DNA of 64,000 bases from Lichina pygmaea (lineage: Eukaryota; Ascomycota; Lichinomycetes; Lichinales; Lichinaceae), in assembly GCA_963422465.1 (NCBI GenBank), contig OY730170.1:4936379-5000378 (forward strand). Direction: 5' to 3'. The position numbers were made by a program, and so were the translations under genes. Positions 45,535-57,295 of the stretch are shown in pieces (positions within the stretch are counted from its first letter, which is position 1; every line of letters starts with the position of its first letter). Under the pieces are notes generated by a model. That model was not told where the DNA came from. It worked only from the letters and a program-made list of their open reading frames with translations, and did no database searches.

Positions 45535-47155
45535 ATGTCCAAGTTCCTGCCCTCGCTGAACCCGTGGTCCTGGCTTCCGGCCAGAAAGACCGAGGGCATC
45601 GACATCCCATCCGTCGCCATCCACGACGTCGAGAGCTCTCCGGACGAACGGGCCAAGACGTTGAAGCATCTGCTGCGGGCCAACCATGCCAACCATGCCA
45701 TCCTCTTCAATCACCAGCTCTTCCATAACCACATGCCACATGTTCGTCTCTCCATCTCGCACCGGACTTGGGCCGTTCGGGCTCCTCGTCACGATACCCG
45801 GAGGTCAATGTACCCGTCTCTGAGAACGCTGCCCAGATCCTTGGATCCGCCTACATCATCGGCGCAGAGCCGGACCATCTCAGACACGTCTACGATGTCG
45901 AAGCGAGGACCCTCGAGCCGTGGCGGGACCCGCCAGGCGAGGTCTCGAGACACGACTGGCAGAAGTATCTCGGCGACAGGAGGTGAAGAGCAGCGCCGCG
46001 CGGAGGTGTCGTTGATCGAACGTGCAGCTGATGGCTGGACTCGTTCAGATACGAACGAGCTTTTGTTGATTTCTTCACCGACGAGCTGGTCCGCTTCGGT
46101 TACGACTGGGAGAAGCTTGTGGAGGAGTACTTCTTCCAGGGAGACCAGCCGCTGATCAGCGGCGCCCTCGACGGACGTCCGTGTCCCCTCTTGTCCGCGC
46201 GAGTGTGCAGCAACATGCCCAGGGCAGGCTGATTCTCGATCAGTCGGCCATCCTCTGATTCATCTCGGATACGCCTACGAGCTGTCCAACCGGCCCGTCG
46301 CCATCGAAGCCCTGGCCATGGCGGCCACGGTGTGGGATGGCTCGCACAAGTACTTTGACGATCCGTCGTACACGTGGCCGTCGAAGCGACCGACGACGTC
46401 GCTCGTCGACATTCTCGAGCGCGTGCACGACGACAAGCGCTTCGACGCCGCGGTGACCGCTCCGGGGCCGGCGAACGTCGGCGCACTCCTGCGCGGCCAC
46501 GAAGGGACGCTGCTCGAGTACTGGAACAGCTGGACGCTGACGGACCCGCTCGTCCAGTTCCGCGACTCGCAGTTCGCGGCGACGCTGCTCTTCGTCGGCA
46601 CGACCGGGCCGGACACGCGCGACTACGACTTCTTCCTCGTGCACGTGCTGACGACGAGCCACGCCGTGCGCATCCTGCTGCCGCTCATCCCGGCCAGGCT
46701 CCACCTGCAGCTGGTCCGACAGTGGTGGCTCTTCGCGCTCGTGACGTACGTGACGCAGATGCGGCCGGCTTTCGGCGAGCGCAACATCAAGGAGTACGAC
46801 CTCGCCGGTCGCGACTGGGAGTGGGTCGAGAACATGGCGTTGAAGTCGACACACGGCGTCGACGCGCATTACGTCAAGGGTGTGTAAACCTGCCCGTCTC
46901 TGTGCAGCCTTTTCCACCGCCGTTACCCATCATCAACTCCCTCCTTCTCGACAGCCGTGGTATTCAAAATCCACAAATCGAGAGGGGGGGCGAGAGAGAG
47001 CACAACAAAGCACGACTGACGTCCCTTGATCTCTCCACGCAGCCCTGCGCGCGATGAAAGAAGCCGCGGGGACATGGGGCGACGACGACACGTGCTACCT
47101 CCGCGCCGCCGTCCGCTTCGCCGCCACTTTCGAGCAATGGACGGGCTTTGGCTGA
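45535..47155 (+). CDS. Questin-oxidase-like protein (AflY/HypA family)
   Basis: A predicted oxygenase of the questin oxidase-like family, whose members (AflY, GedK) act in Baeyer-Villiger-type steps of aromatic polyketide pathways; the substrate here is unknown. 420 aa in five exons: 45,535-45,741, 45,804-45,982, 46,049-46,176, 46,244-46,879 and 47,043-47,155. Phases agree throughout. Joining exons 3 and 4 gives ISGALDGLGHPLIHLGYAYELS, the family hallmark. Exon 4 holds EALAMAATVWDGSHKYFDDP, LVDILERVHDD and LTTSHAVRILLPLIPARLHL. The end is CYLRAAVRFAATFEQWTGFG. Intron 1 needs a GAG acceptor, which is rare. No polyketide synthase or other pathway gene is nearby, so it may be a stand-alone housekeeping member. 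Confidence 0.88.
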
Positions 47156-47697
47156 CCAGGTTGACTCTTCGTCTCGGCCCTTGATCGTGGTTCTTACACC
47201 TCGTTCCTTACATCTCGTTCCTTCCATCTTGTTCCTTGACTGCCTGTTTCTTGCCTACCGTATTTCTTGGCTTCTTGCCCCAGTCATTCAACTCCAGGCT
47301 TCTCCCTTCCCTTCCCTGCTCTCCCCTCCCTCCCTTTCTTTACGTTTCTTTTCCTCTCCCGTCTTACCTCCTCCTCTTGCCGCCTGTCGTACATGTCTCG
47401 CTGTACGATACGTACGAAGAGGTCACGAAGATCAATCGCTCCGTCCTTCCATGCCCCTCCCTCTCGAACATCTGCCACATACATCTCTTCCGCACGAGAC
47501 GTTGAAGTGCTGAGGATACTGTACGTTCTTTCCTACTGTACCATGTGTACGTAAGTATCTCTGTGCGACTGTATCTGTCTGGACTGTCACCGTACCTCTC
47601 CTGTCCCTCCTCCCCACTCTCTTATTTCCCTCTCATTCCCCCCTCCTCTCCACGCTCTCCATCCCTCTCCCATCCCTCTCCCATCTCTCCTCTCTCT
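47156..47697. other. Pyrimidine-rich 3' flank
   Basis: The 3' flank of the questin-oxidase-like gene. It is strongly CT-rich on the plus strand (47,290-47,390 and 47,580-47,697, CTCCC/TCCCT words). Open frames on either strand are low-complexity, and no gene is seen. Confidence 0.6.
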
Positions 47698-47710
47698 ACC
47701 AGTCCCATCC

Positions 47711-48150
47711 AGGGGCGGCATGGTGTAGTAGGAAGCTGGTGAGAGTTTCCCACTACGTGGCACCCATGACCCGGAACTAGTGGTGTCAGGCCTGAAGAAC
47801 CTGACTAAACTAGTCGTCAGTTTGAATCTGACCCACCCCACATTCTGCCACAAAAAACCCCCGAGATTCATAGAACTTGTCTAAGATGTACTTCTCACAA
47901 GATGTATGAAAGCCCTCAAGAATTAGCTCACCCAATATCCCTCAAGATCCACAAACTCTCATTACTGTGGTTTTCCTATTTCCCCTACGGGGTTTGGGGG
48001 TTTCCTACAGTACGTACACTACAAACCACGGGGGGTACGGTAAATACGTGACGTTCCTGAGTCAAGTCTACCAGAGACAAAATTCCTTCAAGAAGTTCTG
48101 CATGGCTTGACAGCCGAATCAGTGTAAGAATCAAATCAAAATCAAAAAAA
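47711..48150 (+). mobile_element. tRNA-derived SINE with LINE-matching 3' tail
   Basis: This 440-bp insertion is flanked by a 13-bp duplication: ACCAGTCCCATCC (47,698-47,710) and ACCAGTCCTATCC (48,151-48,163). Near its 5' end are a polymerase III A-box-like TGGTGTAGTAGG (about 47,720) and a B-box-like AGTTTGAATCTGA (about 47,818), the latter a C-to-T variant of GGTTCGANTCC. A unique body follows. From 48,091 the sequence AGAAGTTCTGCATGGCT..CAGTGTAAGAATCAAAT and an A-rich end match the 3' ends of LINEs A-D, so the SINE likely borrows their reverse transcriptase. It encodes no protein. It lies between convergent genes. Confidence 0.88.
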
Positions 48151-48163
48151 ACCAGTCCTATCC

Positions 48164-49126
48164 CTCTCCTTGGAGCCAACCAGAAGACACGTTTCACAAG
48201 CGGGCTTTCAACACAGACATCATCCTTCCTTCACAAACATCTGTTCCATGTCGACATGATCTTTCTCTCGGAGCCCACCCCACCCCCCCTCCCTTTCTTT
48301 TTCTCTTTCTTCTTTTCCAACTTGTGTCAGTAGTCCTCTATCGTTCTTGTCTGGATTTTTATCGATCCTCTTCTTCTTCCCCTCCCTCCTCCTCCTCTTC
48401 CCTTGGCGACAGCACCACCACCACCACCACGACGCACACATCATCTAATTGCATCAACGACCTCGCAACCTGGTAACTCTGGCATGTCCGCTGGTCGCTC
48501 TTTCGGTCCAATCTGATTGGTAAGTCATGTACACACACACAAGTCCACGGGACTTTCCAAGTCCTCTCTAGTTCCACCATCTCCGTCAATCGGCACCCAC
48601 GGTACATACCACACACCACACACCCCACACTGCAACTCGACCACAGATCTTTTTTTCATAGGGTTTTTTTTTTGGGGGGGGGTGCGCCTGGCAAAATATG
48701 TTTTTTTTCCGGGGACTGGTGTCAGCCAGGCTGAGACTGTCTGGTCAGATTTTTTTTTATTTTTATATATATATACAGGCACCATGAGCTCTGTACAGTA
48801 CTTTACCTGACACGTGAGAGAAGTATGTATGAAACGAGACCTCGGAAGAGGAAAAAATGGACAGGAGAAGAGGAAAAAGAAGAAAAAGAAGAAAAAGAAG
48901 AGAAGATTTAACAGTGAGAGGGATGGGGCAGAAAAAGAAAAAAAAAGCGCAATGGGCGCCGGACGATAGAGGGGAAAAATAGATATCCATCAATTCGTCC
49001 TTCTCCGTTTCCTCTATCCATGCTACTCGACCCCACTCGTGCTGCTCGCCTTCCTTAACCACCCCCCCCTATCCATCGTTTGGGCGTCATCAACGTCGTA
49101 ACCGCCCTTGCGTCGTCCGACGTCAT
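48164..49126. other. 3' flank of the C2H2 gene, simple sequence
   Basis: CT-rich and T-rich runs (48,290-48,400; 48,651-48,676), a CCA repeat (48,413-48,430), ATATATATAT at 48,765, and GAA-rich sequence at 48,850-48,905. No gene is seen on either strand. Confidence 0.6.
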
Positions 49127-50170
49127 CTAGGGCTCCGTGTCCATAAAGTCGGCCAAAAAGTCGACGGGCGGAGTAGTCAAGGCCTGAGCATAGCCCTGCT
49201 GGGACGCCGCGCTGCCGGCAGCCTGAGAGCAGCCCGGTAACTGCTCATGTTGTTGCTGGCTGTCACGAAGCTGAGGCGGACGAGGCTGTTGCTCGGGGCT
49301 GTGGCCGTAGGGCGGCTGCCTGAAGGTCGGTAGGTCTGGAAACATGACCTGGGTCGTGCTGGTGCCCGTAGCCTCACCCGTGCCGCCAAACGCAGGTTCG
49401 TTGGGATCGTACAGTTGGAAGTCGGCGGCGGCGCCGGAGCCCAGCTGCGCGACATAATCCCCAAAGGTCTCGTCGTCGAATGCTGGCGAGGAGAGCGTCA
49501 CCTGTGCTTGGCCGACGGACGACAGGGGCGGGGCCAGCCGTGAGAGCGACGACTCGGCCTCGACGCGCCCTACCCCACGAGCCGTGCTTGGTCCGATGCC
49601 GAGATCGAGATCCTCCAAGATCTGACGGCGGTCGCCGCTCCTGCTGAATGACCCGTACGCACGTTGTTCGGCCGATTGCTGCGGCGTCGGCAGCTGGCCC
49701 TGTCTGGCGTCGAACGGACCCAGGCCGAGCCACAACTCGGTGTACTCGGTATCGAAACCCGAGAAGTCGCCGGCGGCCTGCAGGCCCGCGTTCAGCCAGG
49801 CATCGTCGGAGAAGGCGTCGACGGCGTGAGAGAGCGGCGACATTACGTCCAACTGTCCTGCGTCGAGAGGTTGCGAGGTCGCCCTCTCCGCCTCCGATTC
49901 GGGCCGTGGCAGCCAATCGGTCTGGTCGTGCTGCGTCGGATTGGCTCCAGACTGCGGTGGCACCTCTCCGCCCGAGAGCCGAATCAGGCCGGTAGCGTTG
50001 CCCGTGTGGGCGAGGGGCGGGTATTTCTGGACGAATGGGGCGGGGCTCGTGGCCTCGTGCGCCTCGGTCGAGGTCGACGCTGGGGTGGCCGTCTCTGGCA
50101 CGGCCGAAGGTGTGTACGATGGCTGTCGGCTGGCCTCTCCAGCGCCGGACCGTCTGCCACTGCCGCTGCC

Positions 50171-50224
<54 letters not shown>

Positions 50225-52272
50225 CTTGGCCCGGTCGTAGGTCCATCCGTGAGACTTCTCCATGTGCTGCTTGCAGTTGCTCAAGCGCTTCGACTGGTAC
50301 GTGCAGGGGTGAAAGTGGCACTGGTACATGCGTGGGCTGCTCGAGTGCTTGTCGTTGAAGTGACGATCGCGCTCCTTCTCGGTGGGCCAGCCGTGCGAGT
50401 GGAATTTGCACGTTGGTTCCTGGCACTTCCACGGGCGCGAGTGGGTCTTCTCGTGCTTCCTGTTGGGAGTTGTCAGCATCGGAGCCAAACGGTGTTCAGA
50501 TCGCCGCCGCCGCCGCGCTCGGAGAACGAGAGGGGAACACCCACGTCAGATCGCAAGGGCGCTTGAACTCCTTCGAGCACCGCGAACAGCTGTGAAGGAC
50601 GGGCGCGCTCACGGTCTCGCCCGGGCCGAGCTTGCGTCGCCGAGCCATCGAACGACGGGCGAGGTGCTCGTCGTCTTCGTCGTCTTCGTCCTCGCTCAGG
50701 CTTCTCTTCGAGGTCGAGACGAGTGAGCCACCGTCGGACGGCTGTCTCCCGGTGGCGCTGGCCGTCGGTGGGATATCGAGGGCGAGGGTCTTGCCCTTCT
50801 TGACCCGCACCAGCTTTGCACGTCGGCCCGTCTGACTGAGACCACCGACCAGTTTCAGCTCGTCGGAGCTGCAAGTTGCGTCGTCGTTAGCCTTGGAAGT
50901 GAAGGGAATGCGTCGACGACGGACGCGAGGGGAGGCAGAGGAGGGAGTCCTTTTCTTACGCTGAGAACTCAGCCTCGTCCGCCTCGGCACTCGCCGCGGC
51001 CGCGGCAGCGGCCGATGCGGCAGCCGCACGGCGCTCCCGCGATGCGGCCATCATGCGTGCGTATTCGCGGACTTGCTCGACGAGGTCGACAAAGTAGCCG
51101 TTCGTGTAGGGGGCGTCACGCGGACGACGATGCTCGTGCTCGCCGATGTAGGTGACGGCGGTGTGGATGCACTGAATCGTGGTGTTGCAGAAGAGGAGGT
51201 ACAGACGGTCACTCTTCGAACATCCCTGATCGAGCAAGGCCGAGTTGTGAGCGGCGAGGAGCGTTCCCAGCAGCAGCGACACGATCTCGTAGGCACTTAC
51301 TGGGGCGGACCAGATCAGTCTCTTCTCGAGGTCACGAACGCAAAGTAGCTCCTTGTCGCCGATCTGACGAGGCACGTCGCGCACGAGCGGGTGGAAGTCG
51401 CTCAGGGCGTCGTGCCGCAGGAGCGGCTCGACGATGTGCTTCTGGACGAGTCGCGCAGCATGGGGGCTCAGGCAGGAGGGTCCATCGACGGCGGCGGTCG
51501 GGATGAGCGAGATTGTTCTACCGATTGTGGTCGTCCTCGTCGCTGGGTTCTCGCCGATGGAGCCGTACCCAACACCTGTCAGGCCGGGGGAGGAGTGTCA
51601 ACGAGCATGTCGAACGGGGGAACGCGGCGGGTCGCCAGAAGGTGAAGGAAGGAAGAAAAGAAAGAAAGAAAGAAAGAGGGTGGACATACCGACTTCGGAG
51701 GGGCTGGAGATGGTGCCGCTCACGGACGAACCGATGCCACTGTCCGACACCTGGCGCTGCTGCCTTCGAGCACGACGTGGCGATGGTCGGGACGAGCGGC
51801 GGGCCAGGTCGGCTCGATCGGGCGGTCCAGGATGGTCGAGGCTGATGCTGTCGGAGATCGTACACACGTCAGAGATGCTGTCGACCGGACGGATGTCCTC
51901 CTCTCGACGGTGAACGGTTGGCGCGACGGCGGCTAGCACACCAGCCGGCAGCGGGAGCTCCTCGTCCCGTCGGCGGTCGAAGGACGCTGTCGCGGAGGCA
52001 CCGGTGTCGACGAGGGTCTGGTCGACATCGCGGATCCACCGAGCAACACGCAGGACCCGGTCGTCATCGCACGCGTCCGTCAAGCCAAGACAGGTCGGCG
52101 TGCGCTTCGGCAACGAGGGGACGTGGAGCTGTGGGTCGTCCGGACCGGCGACGGGCGAGGGCGTCGAATGGAAGGTGGCACTCTTCTGCAGCGACATGAC
52201 ACAGTGCACCGCAGGATCAAGCTTGAGCTGGCCGACGGGAGAGGGTCGACGACGTGGGTTGGGCCCAGCCAT
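49127..52272 (-). CDS. C2H2 zinc-finger transcription factor
   Basis: A probable regulator of 926 aa in five exons: 52,272-51,690, 51,575-51,301, 51,225-50,960, 50,868-50,545 and 50,459-49,127. All phases agree. The N-terminal half carries VMSLQKSATFHSTPSP, WIRDVDQTLVDTGASATASF, REEDIRPVD and SDSGIGSSVSG. An uncharacterised helical region (LYLLFCNTTIQCIHTAVTYI..RPYTNGYFVDLVEQ-like) follows, then polyAla. Three fingers near residues 469-560 read CSRCSKEFKRPCDLTKHEKTH, CQEPTCKFHSHGW..HFNDKH and CHFHPCTYQSK..HMEKSH; the first spans intron 4. A Gly-Asn repeat encoded by (TTGCCG)n at 50,165-50,222 follows. The Gln-rich C-terminus suggests activation. Start ATG 52,272 (MAGPNPRRR). Intron 1 has an AAAG repeat. 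The 75-nt intron 2 is in frame and open, so its removal rests on its GTAAGT donor. Confidence 0.87.
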
Positions 52273-53771
52273 CACGGGTAGTAGTCAGCCGTGCGGGGAC
52301 AGAGCGACGACCTGCAACCGAGTCGAGGCTTTGATCCTGGCGGAGTGACGGAGAATCGAGCGGACGAGCAGGGACTTCACGTCTATCTCGCGCGTGGCCA
52401 GCAGGCTTCAAGGGTCAAGCGTCCCCAGGCCGAGCTGCGATGCAGACAACGACGTGAGCCGACCCTGATCCATCGCGACGGCCGAGCAACGTTCGATCGA
52501 CCACTGGCAAACTTACCCGTCAAGCCGTTCGTTGCTGGGTGAAGGTTGATGATCTGCGACGCTCGATCGAACAAGACGGACGGGAGAGATGGATCTTGTC
52601 GACGGGACACTCGAAAGACGGTCAAGGCAGCGGAGATGGAACCATCGCTCGTCCGAGTCCAGGCTGGGTGAGACACGAAAAGGGGAGAAACCGCGACCGT
52701 GGTCGTGCGCGGCAGGAGCCTCGCGGACCTGAAAACCCAGGCTTCACTACCGGACTTCGTACCGGTGGACGAGGAGAATGACAGAGGAAGGGAAACCTGG
52801 ATGGCCGAAAGGCTCCAGTTTTGAGAGACGGCGGAGTCGAGCTGCAGTTGGTCTGTTGCCTGAAAAGTCGAGCCGCTCTAAGGGCCCGAGTCGTACGTGT
52901 ACTGTAAGGCTGAGTCTTGTCACCAAGGCGCCGTTAAAGCGGCGGGTCTTTCGCAGAGCCTCAAGCCCGGGAAGTCGATCCGACAGAAGTCCCGCAAGCC
53001 CTAACAGTACTCTTGATTTCCGCCGACGGCTACCGACCAGGTACTGTACGTATGGATCCTGTGGCGGTGAGCCGCACGCACGGTACATACGTACTTCTGT
53101 GTGGGGGATGGAGCCGACATGTAAGAACATCTCCGACGGCCATGACTTATGCTGTGTCACGTATTTCGTAGATACACAGACACTTCCGTACCCACCATAC
53201 GTCTGAGTCACCATGAGGGAGCCCTGTCAAGCCTCTTCGGTCCGATTCTATTCGCTTCACTTCCGAAACGGCCTGGTAAGTCACGTGAGAATACGTACTC
53301 GGCGCGTTTCTTGCTGGAGATGACACGAAGCGCAAGTCCTTCCGTGGTCTCTGACCAGATATGCCTCGTTCTACTTTGTAGTCTCTACGCAGGGAGTATC
53401 TAAGCTTGCATCATAACAGGAGGAGTGTTGCATGGAACCTCAACCGTCATAGAGACTGATGGTGATGTCGCACGATGGAGACCCTGGCACACGTGACCGG
53501 GCCTGGCCGGGGTTAAACGCTTTAAAGTCCGCCTGCTTCATCCCAGGCTTGTTGTTAGGGGTGCGAAGAAGTGGTCAAAAGTACTTTTTGTGGTGGAACT
53601 CTTTGTCGAGCATGCCGTGAGGGCGAGTCTACTTCTGCCTCAAGACTTTTGATTTATCAGGTACGTAAGTGAACGTACACATCCGTCCGATTCTTCCGAC
53701 CCGCTACGCAGAGCTAGGGCCGACTCGCCGCCGCGCCCGTCAATAAGAACATCTTGACATGTGAGCAAGCA
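52273..53771. promoter_or_regulatory. Divergent upstream region, C2H2 factor and RAD17
   Basis: 1.5 kb between divergent starts. It contains GTCACGTGAG (53,280-53,289) and CACACGTGACC (53,490-53,500), both with the CACGTG or ACGTGAC E-box core, and TACGTACTTC/TACGTATGG words. No MluI-type cell-cycle box (ACGCGT) was noticed near RAD17. Open frames here are unrecognised and not called. Confidence 0.4.
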
Positions 53772-56476
53772 ATGACTGCTCCTCCGGCGAAAAGACGCAA
53801 GACTCGTGTTGCACTCTCGAACTGCGACCGTGAAGATGCTACGGCCTTGTCGGCGGGTCAGCTCAACGTCCAGGAGCCGGGAACCAACCCTGCGGCCAAG
53901 GAGCTGGCCCTGCGGTCGCGAACTCGCTCGGGGCAGGGGCTCACCAAGTCGACGGAGTCCACGGCGCTCCCTCGCTCTCCGAAGAAACAGGCGCCTCGCC
54001 CGACACCGACCCGGACACGGACGCGCGATGGCCCCAAACTCCGCTCCGTCGATGGCTTGTTCAACTCTTCCTTGGAGCAGAAGATGTTTGCACAACGACT
54101 CGAGCTGTTCGATCTCGATCAACTCGAGGATGCGATTGAAGATGATTCCGTGCTCGAGGAGGAGCTGAGATCACAGGGTAGCGACTTCGCAACGGCCGCT
54201 GAAGCCACCAAGAACCGAGCCGGACCGGCGGAGATCCCCCTTGTCCGCAAGAATGGCCGCTCCTCCGAGGTTCGGAAGTTCTTATCCAGAGACATTGCTA
54301 GCGGTCTGGCAGCCGCACCTTCGACGTCTGCATCTCGGAGGCCCGTCGAGGAGGACGCGCGACCTTGGGTGGACAGATATCGCCCCCTCGGTCTGGACGA
54401 GTTGGCGGTACACGCGAAGAAGGTCGACGACGTGCGCCGCTGGATCCTTGATTCCTTCGCGGCCCAGAGCCAAAAGGTATCTGTTTGGCAGATGGCGTTT
54501 CTCGCCCCTCCCACCCGAACAAGATCTCTGCACATGCGCATGCTGATTGGGCCTGATAGAGACTGCTCGTGCTCAAAGGGCCGTCTGGCTCCGGCAAGTC
54601 GACCGCGCTGTCTCTGCTCTCCGAGGCCCTGGACTTTGACGTTCTTGAGTGGCAGAATCCCGGAGCGAGGGATGCCCAGCCTCTTGCGGGGGCATCGGCG
54701 CTCTCGCAGCTTCAAGATTTCATCAGCAGAGGAGCAAGGTTCGACAGTCTGGAGACGCGCTCGAGGCTCGATGCTGTCGGTCAGGCGCCTGCACGCTCCG
54801 GAAGAAGCGCTTCGAACTCCAACAGGAACAAGCTCATCCTGATGGAGGAATACCCCAACACCTTCACCAGCTCTTCTCTATCCCTACGTTCGTTTCGCTC
54901 GATCGTCCAGCAGTTCGTCGCCTCTGATCCTTCGCCTACGGCGATGGCCACTTTGACCGCCTCCCGGAAGCCGAGCATTCCATTGGTCATGATCGTTTCC
55001 GAGACCGTCCTGACAGCCTCGTCCGCTGACAGCTTTACCGTTCATCGGCTGCTGGGACCGGACATCCTCGGTCACGCGGCGGTGAGCGTCATCGAGTTCA
55101 ATCCTGTTGCCCGCACGCTGATGGCCAAGGCGCTGGATCTTGTCGTCCAGAAGGACGCAAGGTGCTCGGGACGACGCAACGTGCCAGGTCCCAACGTCAT
55201 GGAGCGACTTGGGGAAGTGGGCGACATCCGTAGCGCCGTAGGGTCCCTTCAGATGCTGTGCCTCCGAGGGGACAATCCAGACGACTGGGGACAGAGGGCC
55301 GCCCATTCCAAGCCAAAGAGGAACGCGAGATCTCAGGTACCGTTGACCGGGACGGAGAAGGACTCCCTCGAAGTCATCACCCAGCGAGAGGCGAGCCTGG
55401 GCGTCTTTCACGCCGTCGGCAAAGTCGTCTACAACAAGCGGGATGAGCCGCCGCAGTCTGAGCCCGTGGCCTCCGACCGGCCCCGACCGCCCGATCACCT
55501 CGCCCGCCACGCCCGGCCAAAGAGATCTCAACTGGTCGTGGGTGACCTTATGGATCAGACGGGCACGGACGGACGGACGTTCATCTGTGCTCTGCACGAG
55601 AACTACGTACCTTCCTGCGCGACACCCTCGACGGCGGCCTCGATGGACACAGTAAACGGCTGCATCGATGCTCTCTCCGACTGTGATCTTCTCGACATGT
55701 CATCACAAACTTTTGCGTCGCACGGCTCACGTAAGACAGGTCTCTCCCGCGCCAGTTTTGATGGAGCTGGCAAGGACAGCCTACGACAGGACGAGATCAC
55801 CTTTCAGACTGCTGTTCGCGGCATCCTCTTCGCTCTACCATCACCGGTACGCAGACAGATGCCGTCAACGTCTCGACTGCAGGGCCGCCACGGGGCACCC
55901 TCCAAACCCCGCTCTGGCGACGCATACAAGATGTTCTACCCAGTATCCCTTAGGCTCTGGCGGCGTCGGGAAGAGCTTGAGGGCATCATCGGATCTGTCT
56001 CGAGTCGCTTGAGGGGGCACATTCTACCACAGCATCCGGTTCCCCCCACAGCGGCAAAGCAGTCAGGCGCAATCGAATCGTGGGTGCAGGATGACTCCCG
56101 TGTCGCGCCCAGACGCTCCGGCAGCCTAGAGTCTTCCGAGCATGCCGGTGTCGAGTGGGTGCTTGGCCGTGGTGGTTCGGCGCAGTTCGAACTGGTACTG
56201 GAGCGCCTACCGTATCTGGCAAAGATTCTCAAGAACGCACCACAAGCGGCATCTCCCCTCTTGGCGCAGCTGGATACCCTCACCGTCTTCAAAGGTCTCG
56301 GCATCCCGGCAGAAGACGGCTCAGATGATGAGATTGACGTCGAGAACGAGCTATCGCCAACAAAGACACGGGAATCGAACAAGCTCCTCACGAATTCGAC
56401 GACGGAGACGGACATTGGGAAAGAAATCGCCGAGGAACAGAAGCTGTTTCTCAGCGACGACGACATTGAAGATTAA
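53772..56476 (+). CDS. RAD17: DNA-damage checkpoint clamp loader Rad17
   Basis: The large subunit of the alternative clamp loader (Rad17-RFC2-5) that loads the 9-1-1 clamp at damaged DNA in the nucleus. 873 aa in two exons, 53,772-54,476 and 54,560-56,476, split by an 83-nt intron. The ATG at 53,772 gives MTAPPAKRRKTR, a basic, nuclear-type start. PWVDRYRP (about residues 198-205) is the RFC-box entry. LLVLKGPSGSGKS (about 237-249) is the Walker A loop, completed across the intron. KLILMEEYPN is the Walker B region with Glu-Glu as in Rad17. VGDIRSAVGSLQMLCLRG is the sensor/lid part. An acidic C-terminus (DDEIDVEN, LSDDDIED) follows. Length and motif order fit the family. Confidence 0.93.
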
Positions 56477-57295
56477 GCCGTGCAACATGAAATCGGTCCT
56501 CCAAGGGGCAGATTGGGTTGATCGGGGTCAACAGAAGACTTGATAGAGGCCCATAGGTCTTTTGTCTCCTTTTAGCGGTCATCAGCATGACAGTTGGACA
56601 TCTCAGAAATCTACACTTTGGATTATTCGAAGGAATTGGATCAACCACTGATAGCTCAACATACTTCCACGAGCCAAATTCTTCTCTGTCAATGTCGTCT
56701 TTCAGGCTGATCGTACAGATTGGTTTCTTTGATGTTCTAGTGCTGAATTAACCCCTCCACTTGGCAGACACTGGTAAAAGGTTGTTGACAGGAGTAATTC
56801 TGGGGGTTTACTCTCAAAGTCTGTCACGGGGCCGGATGGCAATACTTGGAGTTGCCAGCATCAGACCATGGTCTGCAGCTAAAGTGTTATCAGATACGCA
56901 TACAAGCCAAGAATAGATGCAAAAAGGCTGGCTTATAATCGATATCAGCGAGTGGCTTGTCTTCATCGTCGCACATCCATCGAGGAGCACAGTTTGCATC
57001 TGATGCTTACAGACTGCTCTTCATCGTCGAAGCTAGCTGACTGATAGCAAAGTACTGTAGGACATACGAAGGGTACTCCTGCGACAGCCTCCGGGACTTA
57101 TAAATAGGCTGCGCCGCACCTAGCTTCAGGTACGATATGTACCTTCACCCGCTAGGCTCGTGGAAGTGGAGGCAATCATTATTATTTATGACATGCTGCC
57201 TCCGCCCGCCAAATGGATGACGCTTCAGGACGCAGGAACCAACGACCCCGAAGGTGTCGCAACACTGCTCAAGTTCCCACAAGCACCCGTCCGAG
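56477..57295. promoter_or_regulatory. Upstream region of AMP deaminase
   Basis: An AT-richer 819-bp gap between RAD17 and the AMP deaminase gene. TATAAATA at 57,099-57,106 lies about 190 bp before the start codon and is a plausible TATA box. An upstream ATG at 57,193 opens a separate short frame that could act as an upstream ORF. Nothing else is recognised. Confidence 0.5.
57099..57106 (+). promoter_or_regulatory. Possible TATA box of AMP deaminase gene
   Basis: TATAAATA lies about 190 bp upstream of the AMD1 start codon, in the sense orientation. Spacing is plausible for a fungal promoter; no transcription start can be read directly. Confidence 0.45.

Noticed and set aside
46240-46917. Minus-strand frame opposite the questin-oxidase-like gene
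   Set aside because: Antisense shadow of a conserved plus-strand exon.
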